Source of the DNA: Bradyrhizobium diazoefficiens
Lineage (GTDB): Bacteria; Pseudomonadota; Alphaproteobacteria; Rhizobiales; Xanthobacteraceae
Reading direction: 5' to 3'
Assembly (NCBI RefSeq): GCF_016599855.1
Contig: NZ_CP067041.1
Location: forward strand, 3,968,001 to 4,032,000
Length of the DNA stretch: 64,000 nucleotides
The position numbers were made by a program, and so were the translations under genes. Below are positions 1 to 7,989 of the stretch, in pieces. The notes beneath the pieces are model-generated. The model saw only the letters and a list, made by a program, of their open reading frames with translations, had not been told where the DNA came from and ran no database searches. Each line of letters starts with the position of its first letter. Position 1 is the first letter of the stretch.

Positions 1-93
1 GGCAACTTTGGCCGTCACCTTCTTGAACGCGGCCTCGGCCTCGGTCCTGGCGTCGCCAAGTGTGCGCGGCCGCCTCGGTGGTTGATCTGCCAT
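1..93 (-). CDS. Small hypothetical protein, 3' end cut by window edge
   Basis: This minus-strand frame opens with ATG at 93 and stays open for 31 codons to the window edge. It lies 3 nt downstream of the cysK stop, and a GAAGGGA stretch inside the cysK end could be its ribosome binding site. The visible N-terminus is basic and proline-rich (MADQPPRRPR), followed by an Ala/Glu/Lys helix-like stretch. The tight spacing suggests co-transcription with cysK. The function is not recognisable from what is visible. Confidence 0.5.
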   Translation of the reverse strand, partial: MADQPPRRPRTLGDARTEAEAAFKKVTAKVA

Positions 94-96
94 GTT

Positions 97-1086
97 CTAG
101 ATCCCTTCAAACAGAACTGTCGAAAGATACCGCTCGGAGAAGGACGGCACGATAGCCAAGATGGTTTTTCCCGCAGCTTCCGGCCGCTTGCCGATCTGAA
201 GCGCTGCGGCGATCGCAGCACCGGAGGAGATGCCGCCCGGGATGCCCTCATGCCGCGCCAACGCGCGCGATATCTCGATCGCGGCGGCGGAGTTGACCTT
301 CACGATCTCGTCGATCACAGAGCGGTCGAGAATCTCGGGCACGAAGCCAGCACCAAGCCCCTGGATCTTGTGCGGCGTGTGCTGGCCACCTGAGAGCACT
401 GCGCTTTCCTCCGGCTCGACCGCGACGACGCGTAAGGACGGCTTGCGAGGCTTCAGAACCTGCCCCACACCGGTGATCGTGCCGCCGGTGCCGACGCCGG
501 CAACGAAAAAGTCGATATTGCCGGCGGTATCGTTCCAGATCTCCTCCGCCGTAGTGCGGCGATGCACCTCGGGATTGGCGAGGTTCTTGAACTGCTGCGG
601 CATCACCGAGTTCGGTGTCGTCTTCAAGAGCTCTTCGGCCGCGGCGATCGCGCCCTTCATGCCTTGGACGGCCGGCGTCAGCACCAGCTCGGCGCCGAGG
701 AAGGCGAGCATCTTGCGCCGCTCGATCGACATGGATTCTGGCATCACCAGCTTCAAGCGGTAACCCCGTGACGCCGCGACGAAGGCGAGCGCAATGCCTG
801 TATTGCCGGAGGTCGGCTCGATCAGCACGGTGTCCGGCTTGACGATGCCCGCCTTCTCCATGGCAATGATCATGGCCGCGCCGATGCGGTCCTTCACGCT
901 CGCGGCCGGATTGAAATATTCAAGCTTTGCCAGAATAGTCGCGTTGACGCCGTGCATGTCCGGCAGCCGGCGCAGGCGCACGACCGGCGTGTCGCCGAAA
1001 GCCTCGACGATCGAGTCATAGATTCGGCCGCGGCCGGGTTGGTGCGCTGCACCCGTGTTTGCACCCGTCTTGGACGATGCCTCCAT
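97..1086 (-). CDS. cysK: Cysteine synthase A (O-acetylserine sulfhydrylase)
   Basis: CysK makes L-cysteine from O-acetyl-L-serine and sulfide in the cytoplasm, using PLP. The 329-aa product has the PLP-lysine motif ASVKDR (Lys65), the phosphate/substrate loop TSGNTG (about residues 92-97), the GTGGTITG loop and a C-terminal PSFSERYLS block, all typical of the fold-type II cysteine synthases. The frame is open further upstream, but ATG at 1086 is chosen because AAGGAG lies 6 nt before it and the protein then has the family's usual length. A small protein gene follows directly on the same strand. No riboswitch or operator was recognised upstream. Confidence 0.95.
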   Translation of the reverse strand: MEASSKTGANTGAAHQPGRGRIYDSIVEAFGDTPVVRLRRLPDMHGVNATILAKLEYFNPAASVKDRIGAAMIIAMEKAGIVKPDTVLIEPTSGNTGIALAFVAASRGYRLKLVMPESMSIERRKMLAFLGAELVLTPAVQGMKGAIAAAEELLKTTPNSVMPQQFKNLANPEVHRRTTAEEIWNDTAGNIDFFVAGVGTGGTITGVGQVLKPRKPSLRVVAVEPEESAVLSGGQHTPHKIQGLGAGFVPEILDRSVIDEIVKVNSAAAIEISRALARHEGIPGGISSGAAIAAALQIGKRPEAAGKTILAIVPSFSERYLSTVLFEGI

Positions 1087-1307
1087 GATGAACTCCTTGT
1101 GACAACAATTTGCTTCCAGCGCAGCGCTTGCGCAGTGACGGACAGCTTGTGACGACGCGCAAGCGACAATGCGGCACATGTTAAATACGCTGCATCGCAA
1201 AATCGCGTGAGCTCTAATTAGCAGAAAACCAACGCATTTGTGTTGCGACCTCGTCAACTGATTCGGCTTATGTTAGACTTAGGTCTGGAAGCAGGGAGGT
1301 CACCACG

Positions 1308-1526
1308 ATGTCAGCAATTGCTGAAGTGTTGTCGACCATCGCGCCGAGGCGTGATCCGCGTTGCAGCGAGTTGCCTACCTGTCCCGTGTGCGCCGACTCC
1401 ATGGTCGCCGCCGAAGCCTCTGCCTACGTCTCGGACCACGTGATCAGCTATCTCTGGACCTGCGACACTTGCGGCTACGGCTTCGTCACCAAGCACGCCG
1501 TCAAGCAACGGCTCATCCGTAATTGA
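1308..1526 (+). CDS. Small zinc-ribbon-like protein
   Basis: This 72-aa protein has two Cys-x2-Cys pairs (CPVC near residue 25 and CDTC near residue 52) separated by about 24 residues, the layout of a small zinc ribbon or rubredoxin-like knuckle. A GGGAGGT ribosome binding site stands a short distance before the ATG. It converges on tgt with only 1 nt between the two stop codons. I do not recognise a named family. Zinc binding is inferred from cysteine spacing, and the function is unknown. Confidence 0.75.
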   Translation: MSAIAEVLSTIAPRRDPRCSELPTCPVCADSMVAAEASAYVSDHVISYLWTCDTCGYGFVTKHAVKQRLIRN

Positions 1527-1527
1527 T

Positions 1528-2661
1528 CTAGCGCGGGGCGATGTCGCCCCTCGCCCAGTGCTCGCGCGTACGCTGATAGAATTCGTCGAACCTTCCGTGT
1601 GCGATCGCATCCCTGATGCCCAGCATCAGAGACTGGTAGTAAGCGATATTGATTTCGGACAGCAGCATCGCCCCCAGCGTCTCGCCGGCCTTGACGAGAT
1701 GGTGGAGATAGGCGCGCGCGTAGTTGCGCGCCGACGGCCATGAGCTCTCCTCGTCGAGCGGACGCGAATCGTCGGCGTGACGTGCGTTGCGCAGATTGAC
1801 CTGGCCGAAACGCGTGAAGGCGACGCCGTGACGACCATTGCGTGTGGGCATCACGCAATCGAACATGTCAACGCCGCGCTTCACCGCCTCGAGAATGTCG
1901 TCGGGCGTGCCAACGCCCATCAGATAGCGCGGCCTGTCCGTCGGCAGCGCCGGCGCGGTCTCATCGATCATCGCCAGCATCACCGCCTGCGGCTCGCCGA
2001 CGGCAAGACCGCCGATCGCGTAGCCGTGAAAGCCGATCTCGACGAGGCCCTGCGCGCTGGCGTGGCGCAGCTGCGGAATGTCGCCGCCCTGCACGATGCC
2101 GAACAGCATGTAGCCGTCGGGCGTGCTCTCGAAGGCGCGCTTGCTGCGCTCGGCCCAGCGCAGCGACAGCAGCATCGCCCGCTCGATGTCGTCGCGCTCC
2201 GCCGGCAGCCGCACGCATTCGTCCATCTGCATCGCAATGTCGGAGCCGAGCAAGCGCTGCACCTCGATCGAACGTTCCGGCGACAGCTCGATCTTGGCGC
2301 CGTCGATATGCGAGCGGAAGGTGACAGCGTGCTCGCTGATCTTGCGCAGGTCCGACAGCGACATCACCTGGAAGCCGCCGGAATCCGTCAGCATCGGCCC
2401 GTTCCAGCCGGTAAACCTCTGCAGGCCACCGAGCCCGTTGATCCGCTCCGCGCCGGGACGCAGCATCAGATGATAGGTATTGCCGAGGACGATGTCGGCG
2501 CCGGCGTCACGAACCTCACGCCAGTGCATGCCCTTCATCGCGCCTGCAGTGCCGACCGGCATGAAGGCTGGGGTCCGCACCACGCCATGGGGCGTAGTCA
2601 GGCGGCCCGTGCGCGCTGAACCATCGGTGGCGAGCAGTTCGAAATGATTGGGTAGATTCAT
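1528..2661 (-). CDS. tgt: tRNA-guanine transglycosylase (queuine tRNA-ribosyltransferase)
   Basis: Tgt exchanges guanine-34 for preQ1 in the anticodon of tRNAs with GUN anticodons, as part of queuosine synthesis. The 377-aa product shows the substrate-binding DSGGFQ motif (Asp93) and the nucleophile region [16 protein letters not shown] at 2661 is chosen from the family's N-terminus (FELLATDG) and usual length of about 375 residues; the frame continues upstream only as unlikely sequence. The C-terminal zinc site is unusual: where the family normally has CxCxxC after PLDEE, this protein reads SSWPSA, with the following [11 protein letters not shown] intact. The next queuosine gene, queA, is 3 kb away on the same strand, separated by other genes. 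Confidence 0.93.
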   Translation of the reverse strand: MNLPNHFELLATDGSARTGRLTTPHGVVRTPAFMPVGTAGAMKGMHWREVRDAGADIVLGNTYHLMLRPGAERINGLGGLQRFTGWNGPMLTDSGGFQVMSLSDLRKISEHAVTFRSHIDGAKIELSPERSIEVQRLLGSDIAMQMDECVRLPAERDDIERAMLLSLRWAERSKRAFESTPDGYMLFGIVQGGDIPQLRHASAQGLVEIGFHGYAIGGLAVGEPQAVMLAMIDETAPALPTDRPRYLMGVGTPDDILEAVKRGVDMFDCVMPTRNGRHGVAFTRFGQVNLRNARHADDSRPLDEESSWPSARNYARAYLHHLVKAGETLGAMLLSEINIAYYQSLMLGIRDAIAHGRFDEFYQRTREHWARGDIAPR

Positions 2662-2951
2662 GGCGGTGCTTATTGCCTGTCGGGACAACCCGATCAACCC
2701 GCACGATGCCCCGGACCGGGACAGCGTGGCTTCGACAGCGCCTATATGCGGGCGCTCTATCAATACGGATAGGTGAAAGCGGCAGGCGGCCAGCCTGGAC
2801 GACGCGGATGCCGTGAGATCCGCACGGCGGAACGGCGTCGGTCGAAGACCGTTGACGATACGGCCAGTTCGGCCAGATTCGCGATGACGCCCCGGCTGCT
2901 GCGCGTTATAGAGCAATGATCATCGGCACGACCGCGCAGGAATCATTGGGC

Positions 2952-3710
2952 ATGGGATTGGCTGCGACCAGGGCAAAAACGGCAGCACCTCGGCGCGAGG
3001 TATCGAAATCGCGCGGCGGCCGGCCGACGAAAACCGCAGCGATCGAGCGCGATCAGCGCCTGATCGAGGTCGCCACCCGCCTGTTCCTCGATCGCGGTTT
3101 TGACGCGACCTCGCTCGACGCGGTGGCGGAAGCGGCCCGCGTCAGCAAGCCGACCGTCTATTCCCGCTACGGCGACAAGCGCGGGCTGTTCACGGCCGTG
3201 CTGAGGCGCGAGATCGCGCGCTGGCTGGCGCCTCTGTCGGCCGCGGCCGAGACGCAGCTCGGCAGCTCGTCCGACATTTCGGTCGGGCAGCGGCTGGCGG
3301 AGATCGGGCGCGAAATGCTCAATTTCACCTGCGGGCCCGACGCCATGGCCTTCAGCCGCATGATGACGGCACAGGCCATCAATTTCCCTGACGTCGCCAA
3401 GCTCGGCAAGGAAGAAGGCTGGCTCAAGGCCGTCGCCACCACCGCGCGCTTCTTCGATCATCTGGTGGCGCAAGGCGCGCTCGACGTTGACGACACGACG
3501 ATTGCTGCCGAAGTGTTCCTCGACGTCGTCGTCGGCCACACCCACCGCATGGCGACGTTCGGCACCCCGATGGAATTCAAGGTCGCGGAGAAGCGGATGC
3601 GCGCGGCGATCAAGCTGTTCCTGGCCGGCGCGCTCGGACCTGCCGACCGCGTGCAGGAAACTGCAAAAAACACCGCCAAAGTCCCTCAACGACGCCGTCC
3701 TTCCCGCTGA
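2952..3710 (+). CDS. TetR/AcrR family transcriptional regulator
   Basis: This cytoplasmic DNA-binding regulator has an N-terminal TetR helix-turn-helix (TSLDAVAEAARVSKPTVYSR, followed by DKRGLF) preceded by a basic arginine/lysine tail, and an all-helical C-terminal ligand domain resembling the AefR-like group. The product is about 252 aa from ATG 2952; an earlier in-frame ATG at 2916 would add 12 residues and cannot be excluded. No transporter or enzyme is divergently adjacent, so its target is not evident. Confidence 0.85.
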   Translation: MGLAATRAKTAAPRREVSKSRGGRPTKTAAIERDQRLIEVATRLFLDRGFDATSLDAVAEAARVSKPTVYSRYGDKRGLFTAVLRREIARWLAPLSAAAETQLGSSSDISVGQRLAEIGREMLNFTCGPDAMAFSRMMTAQAINFPDVAKLGKEEGWLKAVATTARFFDHLVAQGALDVDDTTIAAEVFLDVVVGHTHRMATFGTPMEFKVAEKRMRAAIKLFLAGALGPADRVQETAKNTAKVPQRRRPSR

Positions 3711-3962
3711 CATTTCCGTGAGGCCGGCGATTTGTCCCCGAGGACTTTCCGTCTTTCCATTGATCAAAATAAAACGATACGGTATGGTTTTGTTGCAAGC
3801 AGATCCGGACCGCTTTTCTTAACCAGCCCCAAAGCGGCCCGGACTACGATCGCTGAGACGGGTACAGCCCGTTGCAGCAATCGGCGGCCGACCGCTGCCC
3901 GTGGTCGGCCGCAACTTCTTTACGATCATCCGGCACACTCGCTTGGCCGAGGGTTTGGGACC
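3711..3962. other. Intergenic region upstream of the PepSY gene
   Basis: This stretch of about 250 bp separates the TetR gene from the PepSY gene. It includes an AT-richer segment with a candidate sigma-70 promoter near its 5' end and then an apparently long leader. I see no RNA gene or convincing terminator in it. Confidence 0.4.
3760..3788 (+). promoter_or_regulatory. Candidate sigma-70 promoter for the PepSY gene
   Basis: TTGATC and TATGGT are separated by exactly 17 nt, in a locally AT-rich stretch. A start about 7 nt after the -10 box would give a 5' leader of roughly 165 nt before the PepSY start codon. The call rests on hexamer match and spacing only. Confidence 0.35.
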
Positions 3963-4568
3963 ATGAGCGCGACGAGACGACGGGTGTACGGGTTACTGGC
4001 GATCGCCCTGTCGGGCTTGCTCATCGCAGCGCCCGCACGCGCAATCGTCTCTGCGGGCAGCACACTCACCGCCCTCCACAGCGAGACAGATGGTGACGCC
4101 GCGGCGGACCGCCAGGCCGTCAGCCGCGAGATCGAGCGCTTCCGCAGCTCGTCGATCTCGATCAGCCAGGCCATGGCGATTGCGGAAGCCCGTCATGCCG
4201 GCGCGACGACTGCGGATGTCAGCTTCGATGGCGGCTCAGGCGTGCCGGTCTACCGCGTCAAGACCCTACACAACGACCGGATCTGGCGCCAGACCATCAA
4301 TGCCGCAACCGGCGAGGTCATAGGCGGCGAAGCCGCCCTGCCCCTGAGCGAGCTGGACCACGAGGATCGCAGCACTCTCGCAGCGCTCGGCACCATCAAA
4401 CACCGCCTTGCGGATGCGGTGCGCGTCGCCGAGCAGGCTGCGTCCGGCAAGGCCATCAGCGGCGGGCTGGTGCGCGAACGCGGCCGGCTCAATTTCGCGA
4501 TCGTCGTCATCAGCGGCAACGACCTCAAGGAGGTCATCCTCCAGCCGCCGGGTGCGCGGGGCAAATAG
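3963..4568 (+). CDS. Secreted PepSY-domain protein
   Basis: The 201-aa product starts with a basic region and a hydrophobic segment ending APARA, a plausible Sec signal peptide. The middle (about residues 60-120) matches PepSY, with a helix SISISQAMAIAEAR followed by strands ending in INAATGEVIGG. PepSY domains are known as periplasmic inhibitory or regulatory modules. ATG 3963 is chosen because it gives the signal peptide; the frame is open upstream without one. The gene ends just before the asd leader promoter on the same strand and appears to be a separate unit. Confidence 0.75.
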   Translation: MSATRRRVYGLLAIALSGLLIAAPARAIVSAGSTLTALHSETDGDAAADRQAVSREIERFRSSSISISQAMAIAEARHAGATTADVSFDGGSGVPVYRVKTLHNDRIWRQTINAATGEVIGGEAALPLSELDHEDRSTLAALGTIKHRLADAVRVAEQAASGKAISGGLVRERGRLNFAIVVISGNDLKEVILQPPGARGK

Positions 4569-4596
4569 CGCAGCCCACAATCCCCACAAAAAGCCA

Positions 4597-4625
4597 TTGA
4601 CGGGTGCGGGACTCTCCCGCATAAG
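4597..4625 (+). promoter_or_regulatory. Sigma-70-type promoter of the asd leader
   Basis: TTGACG (4597-4602) and CATAAG (4620-4625) are separated by exactly 17 nt. A transcription start 6-9 nt after the -10 box falls at or next to the A of the leader ATG at 4634, so the leader peptide mRNA would be leaderless or nearly so. There is no Shine-Dalgarno sequence before that ATG, which agrees with this. Confidence 0.6.
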
Positions 4626-4633
4626 TCGCCGCC

Positions 4634-4705
4634 ATGTTCACGACCACCAAACGCACGACCAAAACCACCACGGCCTTCGGGGCCCGGGGAGGCGTGCGCG
4701 CGTAG
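4634..4705 (+). CDS. Threonine-rich leader peptide upstream of asd
   Basis: This 23-codon ORF (ATG 4634, TAG 4703) has eight threonine codons, at positions 3-5, 8-9 and 11-13, interrupted only by Lys and Arg. It is followed about 30 nt later by an intrinsic terminator and then by asd, a threonine-pathway gene. That is the classic layout of ribosome-mediated attenuation: stalling at Thr codons when charged tRNA-Thr is scarce would let an alternative RNA structure block the terminator. No ribosome binding site is visible, and the promoter position suggests a leaderless transcript, as known for the rhizobial trpE leader. The regulatory role is inferred. Confidence 0.7.
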   Translation: MFTTTKRTTKTTTAFGARGGVRA

Positions 4706-4735
4706 TCGTCGACTAAAACGCATCAGCTCTACCGA

Positions 4736-4766
4736 AGCCCCGCCCTTAGAGGTCCGGGGCTTTTTT
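4736..4766 (+). terminator. Attenuator terminator in the asd leader
   Basis: AGCCCCG (4736-4742) pairs perfectly with CGGGGCT (4755-4761) around a 12-nt loop and is followed by a run of T. The CCCCG arm can alternatively pair with the GGGGC or CGGGG segments at 4679-4689 inside the leader ORF, giving a mutually exclusive antiterminator. The asd start codon follows 32 nt after the T-run. Confidence 0.75.
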
Positions 4767-4797
4767 GTTGTCTCAATCGATCTCAATGGAGGACGTA

Positions 4798-5823
4798 GTG
4801 AGTAACGATCCCGTCGTCGCAATTGTCGGCGTCACCGGTGCGGTGGGCGCCGAATTCATCGCCACCATGGACAAGCGCGGCTTTCGCATCAGTAAGCTCA
4901 AGGCGCTCGCCAGCGCCCGCTCTGCCGGCAAGACGGTGTCGTTCCGGGGCCAGACCATCGTCATCGAGGAACTGACCGAGCGCGCCTTCGAGGGCGTCGA
5001 CATCGCGCTGTTCTCTGCCGGCAGCGGCATCTCGAAGAAGTTCGCGCCAATCGCCGTCAAGGCCGGCGCCGTCGTCGTCGACAACTCCTCCGCCTTCCGC
5101 ATGGATCCGAACGTGCCGCTGGTGATCCCCGAGGTCAACGGCAACCGCATCCGCGATCACAAGGGCATCATTGCCAACCCGAACTGCGCCGCGATCACCG
5201 CGCTGGTGCCGCTCTGGCCGATCCACCAGAAGAACCGCATCAAGCGCGTGATCATCTCGACCTATCAGGCGGCAAGCGGCGCCGGCGCGGCCGCGATGGA
5301 CGAGCTCGTCGAGTCCACCCGCGCCAATCTCAACGGGCAGGTCTATATGCCCAAGGTGATGCCGCATCCCTATGCCTTCAACCTCTTCAACCACAACACG
5401 GCCGTCGACCCCGAGACCGGCTACAACGACGAAGAGACCAAGGTCATCAATGAGACCCGCAAGATTTTCGAGGACGAGAGGATCGCAATCGGCGTCACCT
5501 GTGTTCGCGTGCCCGTGCTGCGCGCGCATTGCGAGGCCATCACCTTCGAATGCGAGAATCCGATCAATGAGGACCAGGTCCGCGCCATCATGGCGCAAGC
5601 GCCCGGCGTGAAGGTCGTCGACGACCGCGTGAAGAACTACTTTCCGATGCCGATCGATGCCTCGGGCCAGGACGATATCCTGGCCGGCCGCATCCGCAAG
5701 GACCTCAGCGACCCCTCCGGCCATTCGATCTCGATGTTCGTGGCGGCCGATCAGCTGCTCAAGGGCGCCGCTCTGAACGCGGTGCAGATCGCGGAGCTGC
5801 TGCCGCAGCGTGTGATGGCGTAA
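4798..5823 (+). CDS. asd: Aspartate-semialdehyde dehydrogenase
   Basis: Asd reduces aspartyl-4-phosphate to aspartate-4-semialdehyde with NADPH, the branch-point step for lysine/diaminopimelate, methionine and threonine. The 341-aa product has the N-terminal Rossmann motif GVTGAVG, the active-site cysteine in NPNC (Cys130) and the histidine region VPVLRAH. GTG 4798 is chosen because GGAGG lies 5-7 nt upstream; an earlier in-frame TTG lies inside the attenuator T-run and would be unusable. Control is probably through the threonine leader just upstream. Confidence 0.95.
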   Translation: MSNDPVVAIVGVTGAVGAEFIATMDKRGFRISKLKALASARSAGKTVSFRGQTIVIEELTERAFEGVDIALFSAGSGISKKFAPIAVKAGAVVVDNSSAFRMDPNVPLVIPEVNGNRIRDHKGIIANPNCAAITALVPLWPIHQKNRIKRVIISTYQAASGAGAAAMDELVESTRANLNGQVYMPKVMPHPYAFNLFNHNTAVDPETGYNDEETKVINETRKIFEDERIAIGVTCVRVPVLRAHCEAITFECENPINEDQVRAIMAQAPGVKVVDDRVKNYFPMPIDASGQDDILAGRIRKDLSDPSGHSISMFVAADQLLKGAALNAVQIAELLPQRVMA

Positions 5824-5836
5824 CACGGACGGTGTC

Positions 5837-5929
5837 GTAGGGTGGGCAAAGGCGCGCAAGCGCCGTGCCCACCACTTTTACCGCACATTCAAGAAAGATG
5901 GTGGGCACGCTTCGCTTTGCCCACCCTAC
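5837..5929. repeat. Dispersed palindromic repeat overlapping the queA 3' end
   Basis: GTAGGGTGGGCAAAG at the left end is the exact inverse of CTTTGCCCACCCTAC at the right end, with inner GTGCCCACCA/TGGTGGGCAC arms. The element lies between convergent asd and queA, and its right arm is read as the last codons and stop of queA. The arrangement matches a high-copy intergenic palindrome I recall from Bradyrhizobium genomes, often seen read as protein ending in VGKAKRAHH or GWAKRSVPT. Copy number cannot be tested here. Confidence 0.75.
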
Positions 5930-6998
5930 GGGACCCCCGAAACAACAAGCACGCATCCCCGTACGAATAAAACCGGTAGCCGCTCGCGATCGCGTGCGCA
6001 TAGGCTTGTTTCATCGTGTCCAGGCCGGCGAACGCCGACACCAGCATGAACAGCGTCGAGCGCGGCAGGTGGAAATTCGTCATCAGAACATCGACGGCGC
6101 GGAAGCTATAGCCGGGCGTGATGAAGATCGAGGTCTCCGCTGCGAACGGCTGGATGGTGCCGTCCTCGCTGGCGGCGCTCTCCAGCAGCCGCAGTGACGT
6201 GGTGCCGACGGCGATAATGCGTCCGCCGTTCTTTCGCGCGGTGTTGAGATTCTCCGCGGTCTCGGCCGAGATCGTGCCCCACTCGGCATGCATCTTGTGG
6301 CCGTCGGTGTCGTCGACCTTGACCGGCAGGAACGTCCCTGGCCCGACATGCAGCGTGATACGGTTGATGCCGACGCCGCGCGCGTACAGCGCCTGCTCCA
6401 GCGAGGGCGTGAAATGCAGGCCCGCGGTCGGCGCAGCGACGGCGCCTTCGTTGGCTGCAAACATGGTCTGGTAATCGGCGAGGTCCTGATCGTCGGGCGT
6501 ACGTTTCGAGGCAATGTAGGGCGGCAGCGGCGGATTGCCGAGATCGGCGATCGCCTGATCCAGCGTCGGGCCATGGAACGAGAATGACAGCGTCACCTCG
6601 CCTTCCGCTCCCTTGGCCTCAACCTCGGCGTCGAGATGGCCGAGGAGGCAGACCTTGCCTTCATTGCCGAAGCGGATGCGGTCGCCCGCTGTGAGCTTCT
6701 TCGCCGGCTTCACCAGCGCCTGCCAACGCGAGCCGTCGAGACGCTTGATCAGCGTCGCCTCGATCTTCGGCTCGGTCTCGCGGCCGATGCGGCGGCCTTT
6801 GAGCTGCGCCGCAATCACCTTGGTGTCGTTGACGACGAGCTGGTCGCCCGGCTTCAGCCATTGCGGCAAATCCGCGATGGTCTGGTCGCGCAGCGCGCCG
6901 TTCTCGACGACCAGCATCTTGGCGGAGTCGCGCGGCTGCGCGGGGCGCAACGCAATGCGCTCGGGCGGTAGATCGAAATCGAAGAGGTCGGTGCGCAT
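5889..6998 (-). CDS. queA: S-adenosylmethionine:tRNA ribosyltransferase-isomerase
   Basis: QueA transfers and isomerises the ribosyl moiety of SAM onto preQ1-34 in tRNA, giving epoxyqueuosine, in the step after Tgt. The 369-aa product has the family N-terminus [45 protein letters not shown] and [17 protein letters not shown]. The normal C-terminus of the family is reached at YGDACLLF; the remaining 15 or so residues (ending [12 protein letters not shown]) are encoded by a dispersed palindrome that also supplies the stop codon. The start ATG 6998 matches the family. Confidence 0.95.
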   Translation of the reverse strand: MRTDLFDFDLPPERIALRPAQPRDSAKMLVVENGALRDQTIADLPQWLKPGDQLVVNDTKVIAAQLKGRRIGRETEPKIEATLIKRLDGSRWQALVKPAKKLTAGDRIRFGNEGKVCLLGHLDAEVEAKGAEGEVTLSFSFHGPTLDQAIADLGNPPLPPYIASKRTPDDQDLADYQTMFAANEGAVAAPTAGLHFTPSLEQALYARGVGINRITLHVGPGTFLPVKVDDTDGHKMHAEWGTISAETAENLNTARKNGGRIIAVGTTSLRLLESAASEDGTIQPFAAETSIFITPGYSFRAVDVLMTNFHLPRSTLFMLVSAFAGLDTMKQAYAHAIASGYRFYSYGDACLLFRGSRRVGKAKRAHHLS

Positions 6999-7021
6999 TT
7001 AGCCATTGCGCCTAGGTTTGC

Positions 7022-7099
7022 GTCATTCCGGGGCGATGCGCAGCATCGAACCCGGAATCTCGAGATTCCGGGTCCGCGCTTCGCGCGTCCCGGAATGAC
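7022..7099. repeat. Dispersed palindromic repeat between ppiB and queA
   Basis: GTCATTCCGGG at the left end is the exact inverse of CCCGGAATGAC at the right end, with a perfect 22-bp palindrome (7051-7072) at the centre, so the transcript would fold into one or two strong hairpins. It fills the gap between a cyclophilin gene and queA, both on the minus strand, and could act as a transcription or mRNA-stability boundary. It resembles a common Bradyrhizobium intergenic repeat. Confidence 0.7.
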
Positions 7100-7107
7100 C
7101 GCTGCGA

Positions 7108-7572
7108 TCACTCCTTGTCAGCCGCCATCCGCGCCTTGACGATCTTGTCGGGGTTCTGCACCGGCTCGCCGCGCTTGATCTTGTCGACGTTCTCCATGCC
7201 CTCGGTGACCTTGCCCCACACCGTGTACTGGTTGTCGAGGAAACGGGCGTCGTCGAAGCAGATGAAGAACTGGCTGTCGCCGGAATCGGGACTGGCGGCG
7301 CGCGCCATCGAGGTGGTACCGCGCACATGCGGCTCTTTGTTGAATTCGGCCTTCAGCTTCTGGCCGGAGCCGCCGGTGCCGGTGCCTTGCGGGCAGCCGG
7401 TCTGCGCCATGAAGCCGTCGATCACGCGGTGGAACACGATCCCGTCGTAGAAGCCTTCGCGGACCAGCTCCTTGATGCGCGCGACATGGCCGGGGGCAAG
7501 ATCCGGCCGCATCTCGATGGTGACGGGGCCCTGCGTGGTCTCGAGGATCAATGTGTTTTCGGTGACGCTCAT
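7108..7572 (-). CDS. ppiB: Cytoplasmic peptidyl-prolyl cis-trans isomerase (cyclophilin)
   Basis: A 154-aa cyclophilin without a signal peptide, so probably a cytoplasmic prolyl isomerase acting on folding proteins. It carries the catalytic FHRVIDGFMAQ motif, TGTGGSG, the ARAASPDSGDSQFFI core and the YTVWGKV region. The start overlaps the stop of the upstream secreted protein gene by 4 nt (ATGA), so the two genes are translationally coupled. A paralogous secreted cyclophilin lies just upstream, giving a three-gene run on the minus strand. Confidence 0.92.
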   Translation of the reverse strand: MSVTENTLILETTQGPVTIEMRPDLAPGHVARIKELVREGFYDGIVFHRVIDGFMAQTGCPQGTGTGGSGQKLKAEFNKEPHVRGTTSMARAASPDSGDSQFFICFDDARFLDNQYTVWGKVTEGMENVDKIKRGEPVQNPDKIVKARMAADKE

Positions 7573-7979
7573 GCTCGTCTCTCTTGCGTTGGGGGTGAAG
7601 TCTTCCGGTTACGGAACTGGATCGCAAATGGACGTCCCGCGGCGGCGCCGGCCATGGCATCGGTAAATGGCATCGGCGTGCAGCGTTGCAACGCCTCCAT
7701 CACCGCGATCCGGTATTGCAGCCGGTCATTGTCGGAGGCCTCCGCGGATTCATAGCTAATCCTTGGACGGCCCAGAATGTTTCCGGACCGGTTAAAGCTC
7801 ACGACGACCGTGATGTCGATAGGGCGAGCCTTGGCCGGCGACGGCGGCTTCCAGCAGGTCCGCAGGTGCTGGAAGACGTCCTGGATGGTGTTGACCTGTG
7901 CGTCCTCTGCGGCCGCACTGGTGATGCCGAACAGCAGCACCGCAGCAGCCAGCCGAAGCGTGTTGCTGCAATGCGCCAT
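7569..7979 (-). CDS. Secreted TonB/TolA C-terminal-like protein
   Basis: The 136-aa product has a signal peptide (hydrophobic stretch ending SAAAE) and one compact domain. Its pattern, a strand ITVVVSFNRSGNILG then a strand, a helix with AVMEALQRCTPMPF and a last strand AGRPFAIQF, resembles the C-terminal fold of TonB/TolA proteins. It has no N-terminal TonB membrane helix or proline linker, so a periplasmic role is inferred. Two cysteines (in LRTCW and LQRCTP) could form a disulfide. It lies between two cyclophilin genes, overlapping the downstream one by 4 nt and 10 nt from the upstream one. Confidence 0.65.
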   Translation of the reverse strand: MAHCSNTLRLAAAVLLFGITSAAAEDAQVNTIQDVFQHLRTCWKPPSPAKARPIDITVVVSFNRSGNILGRPRISYESAEASDNDRLQYRIAVMEALQRCTPMPFTDAMAGAAAGRPFAIQFRNRKTSPPTQERRA

Positions 7980-7989
7980 GACCCTTCTC

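Noticed and set aside
1087..1307. Possible riboswitch upstream of cysK
   Set aside because: No SAM- or other riboswitch-like conserved core and no terminator hairpin was found in this stretch.
4765..4797. TTG 4765 as asd start
   Set aside because: It lies inside the terminator T-run, whereas GTG 4798 has a proper GGAGG ahead of it.
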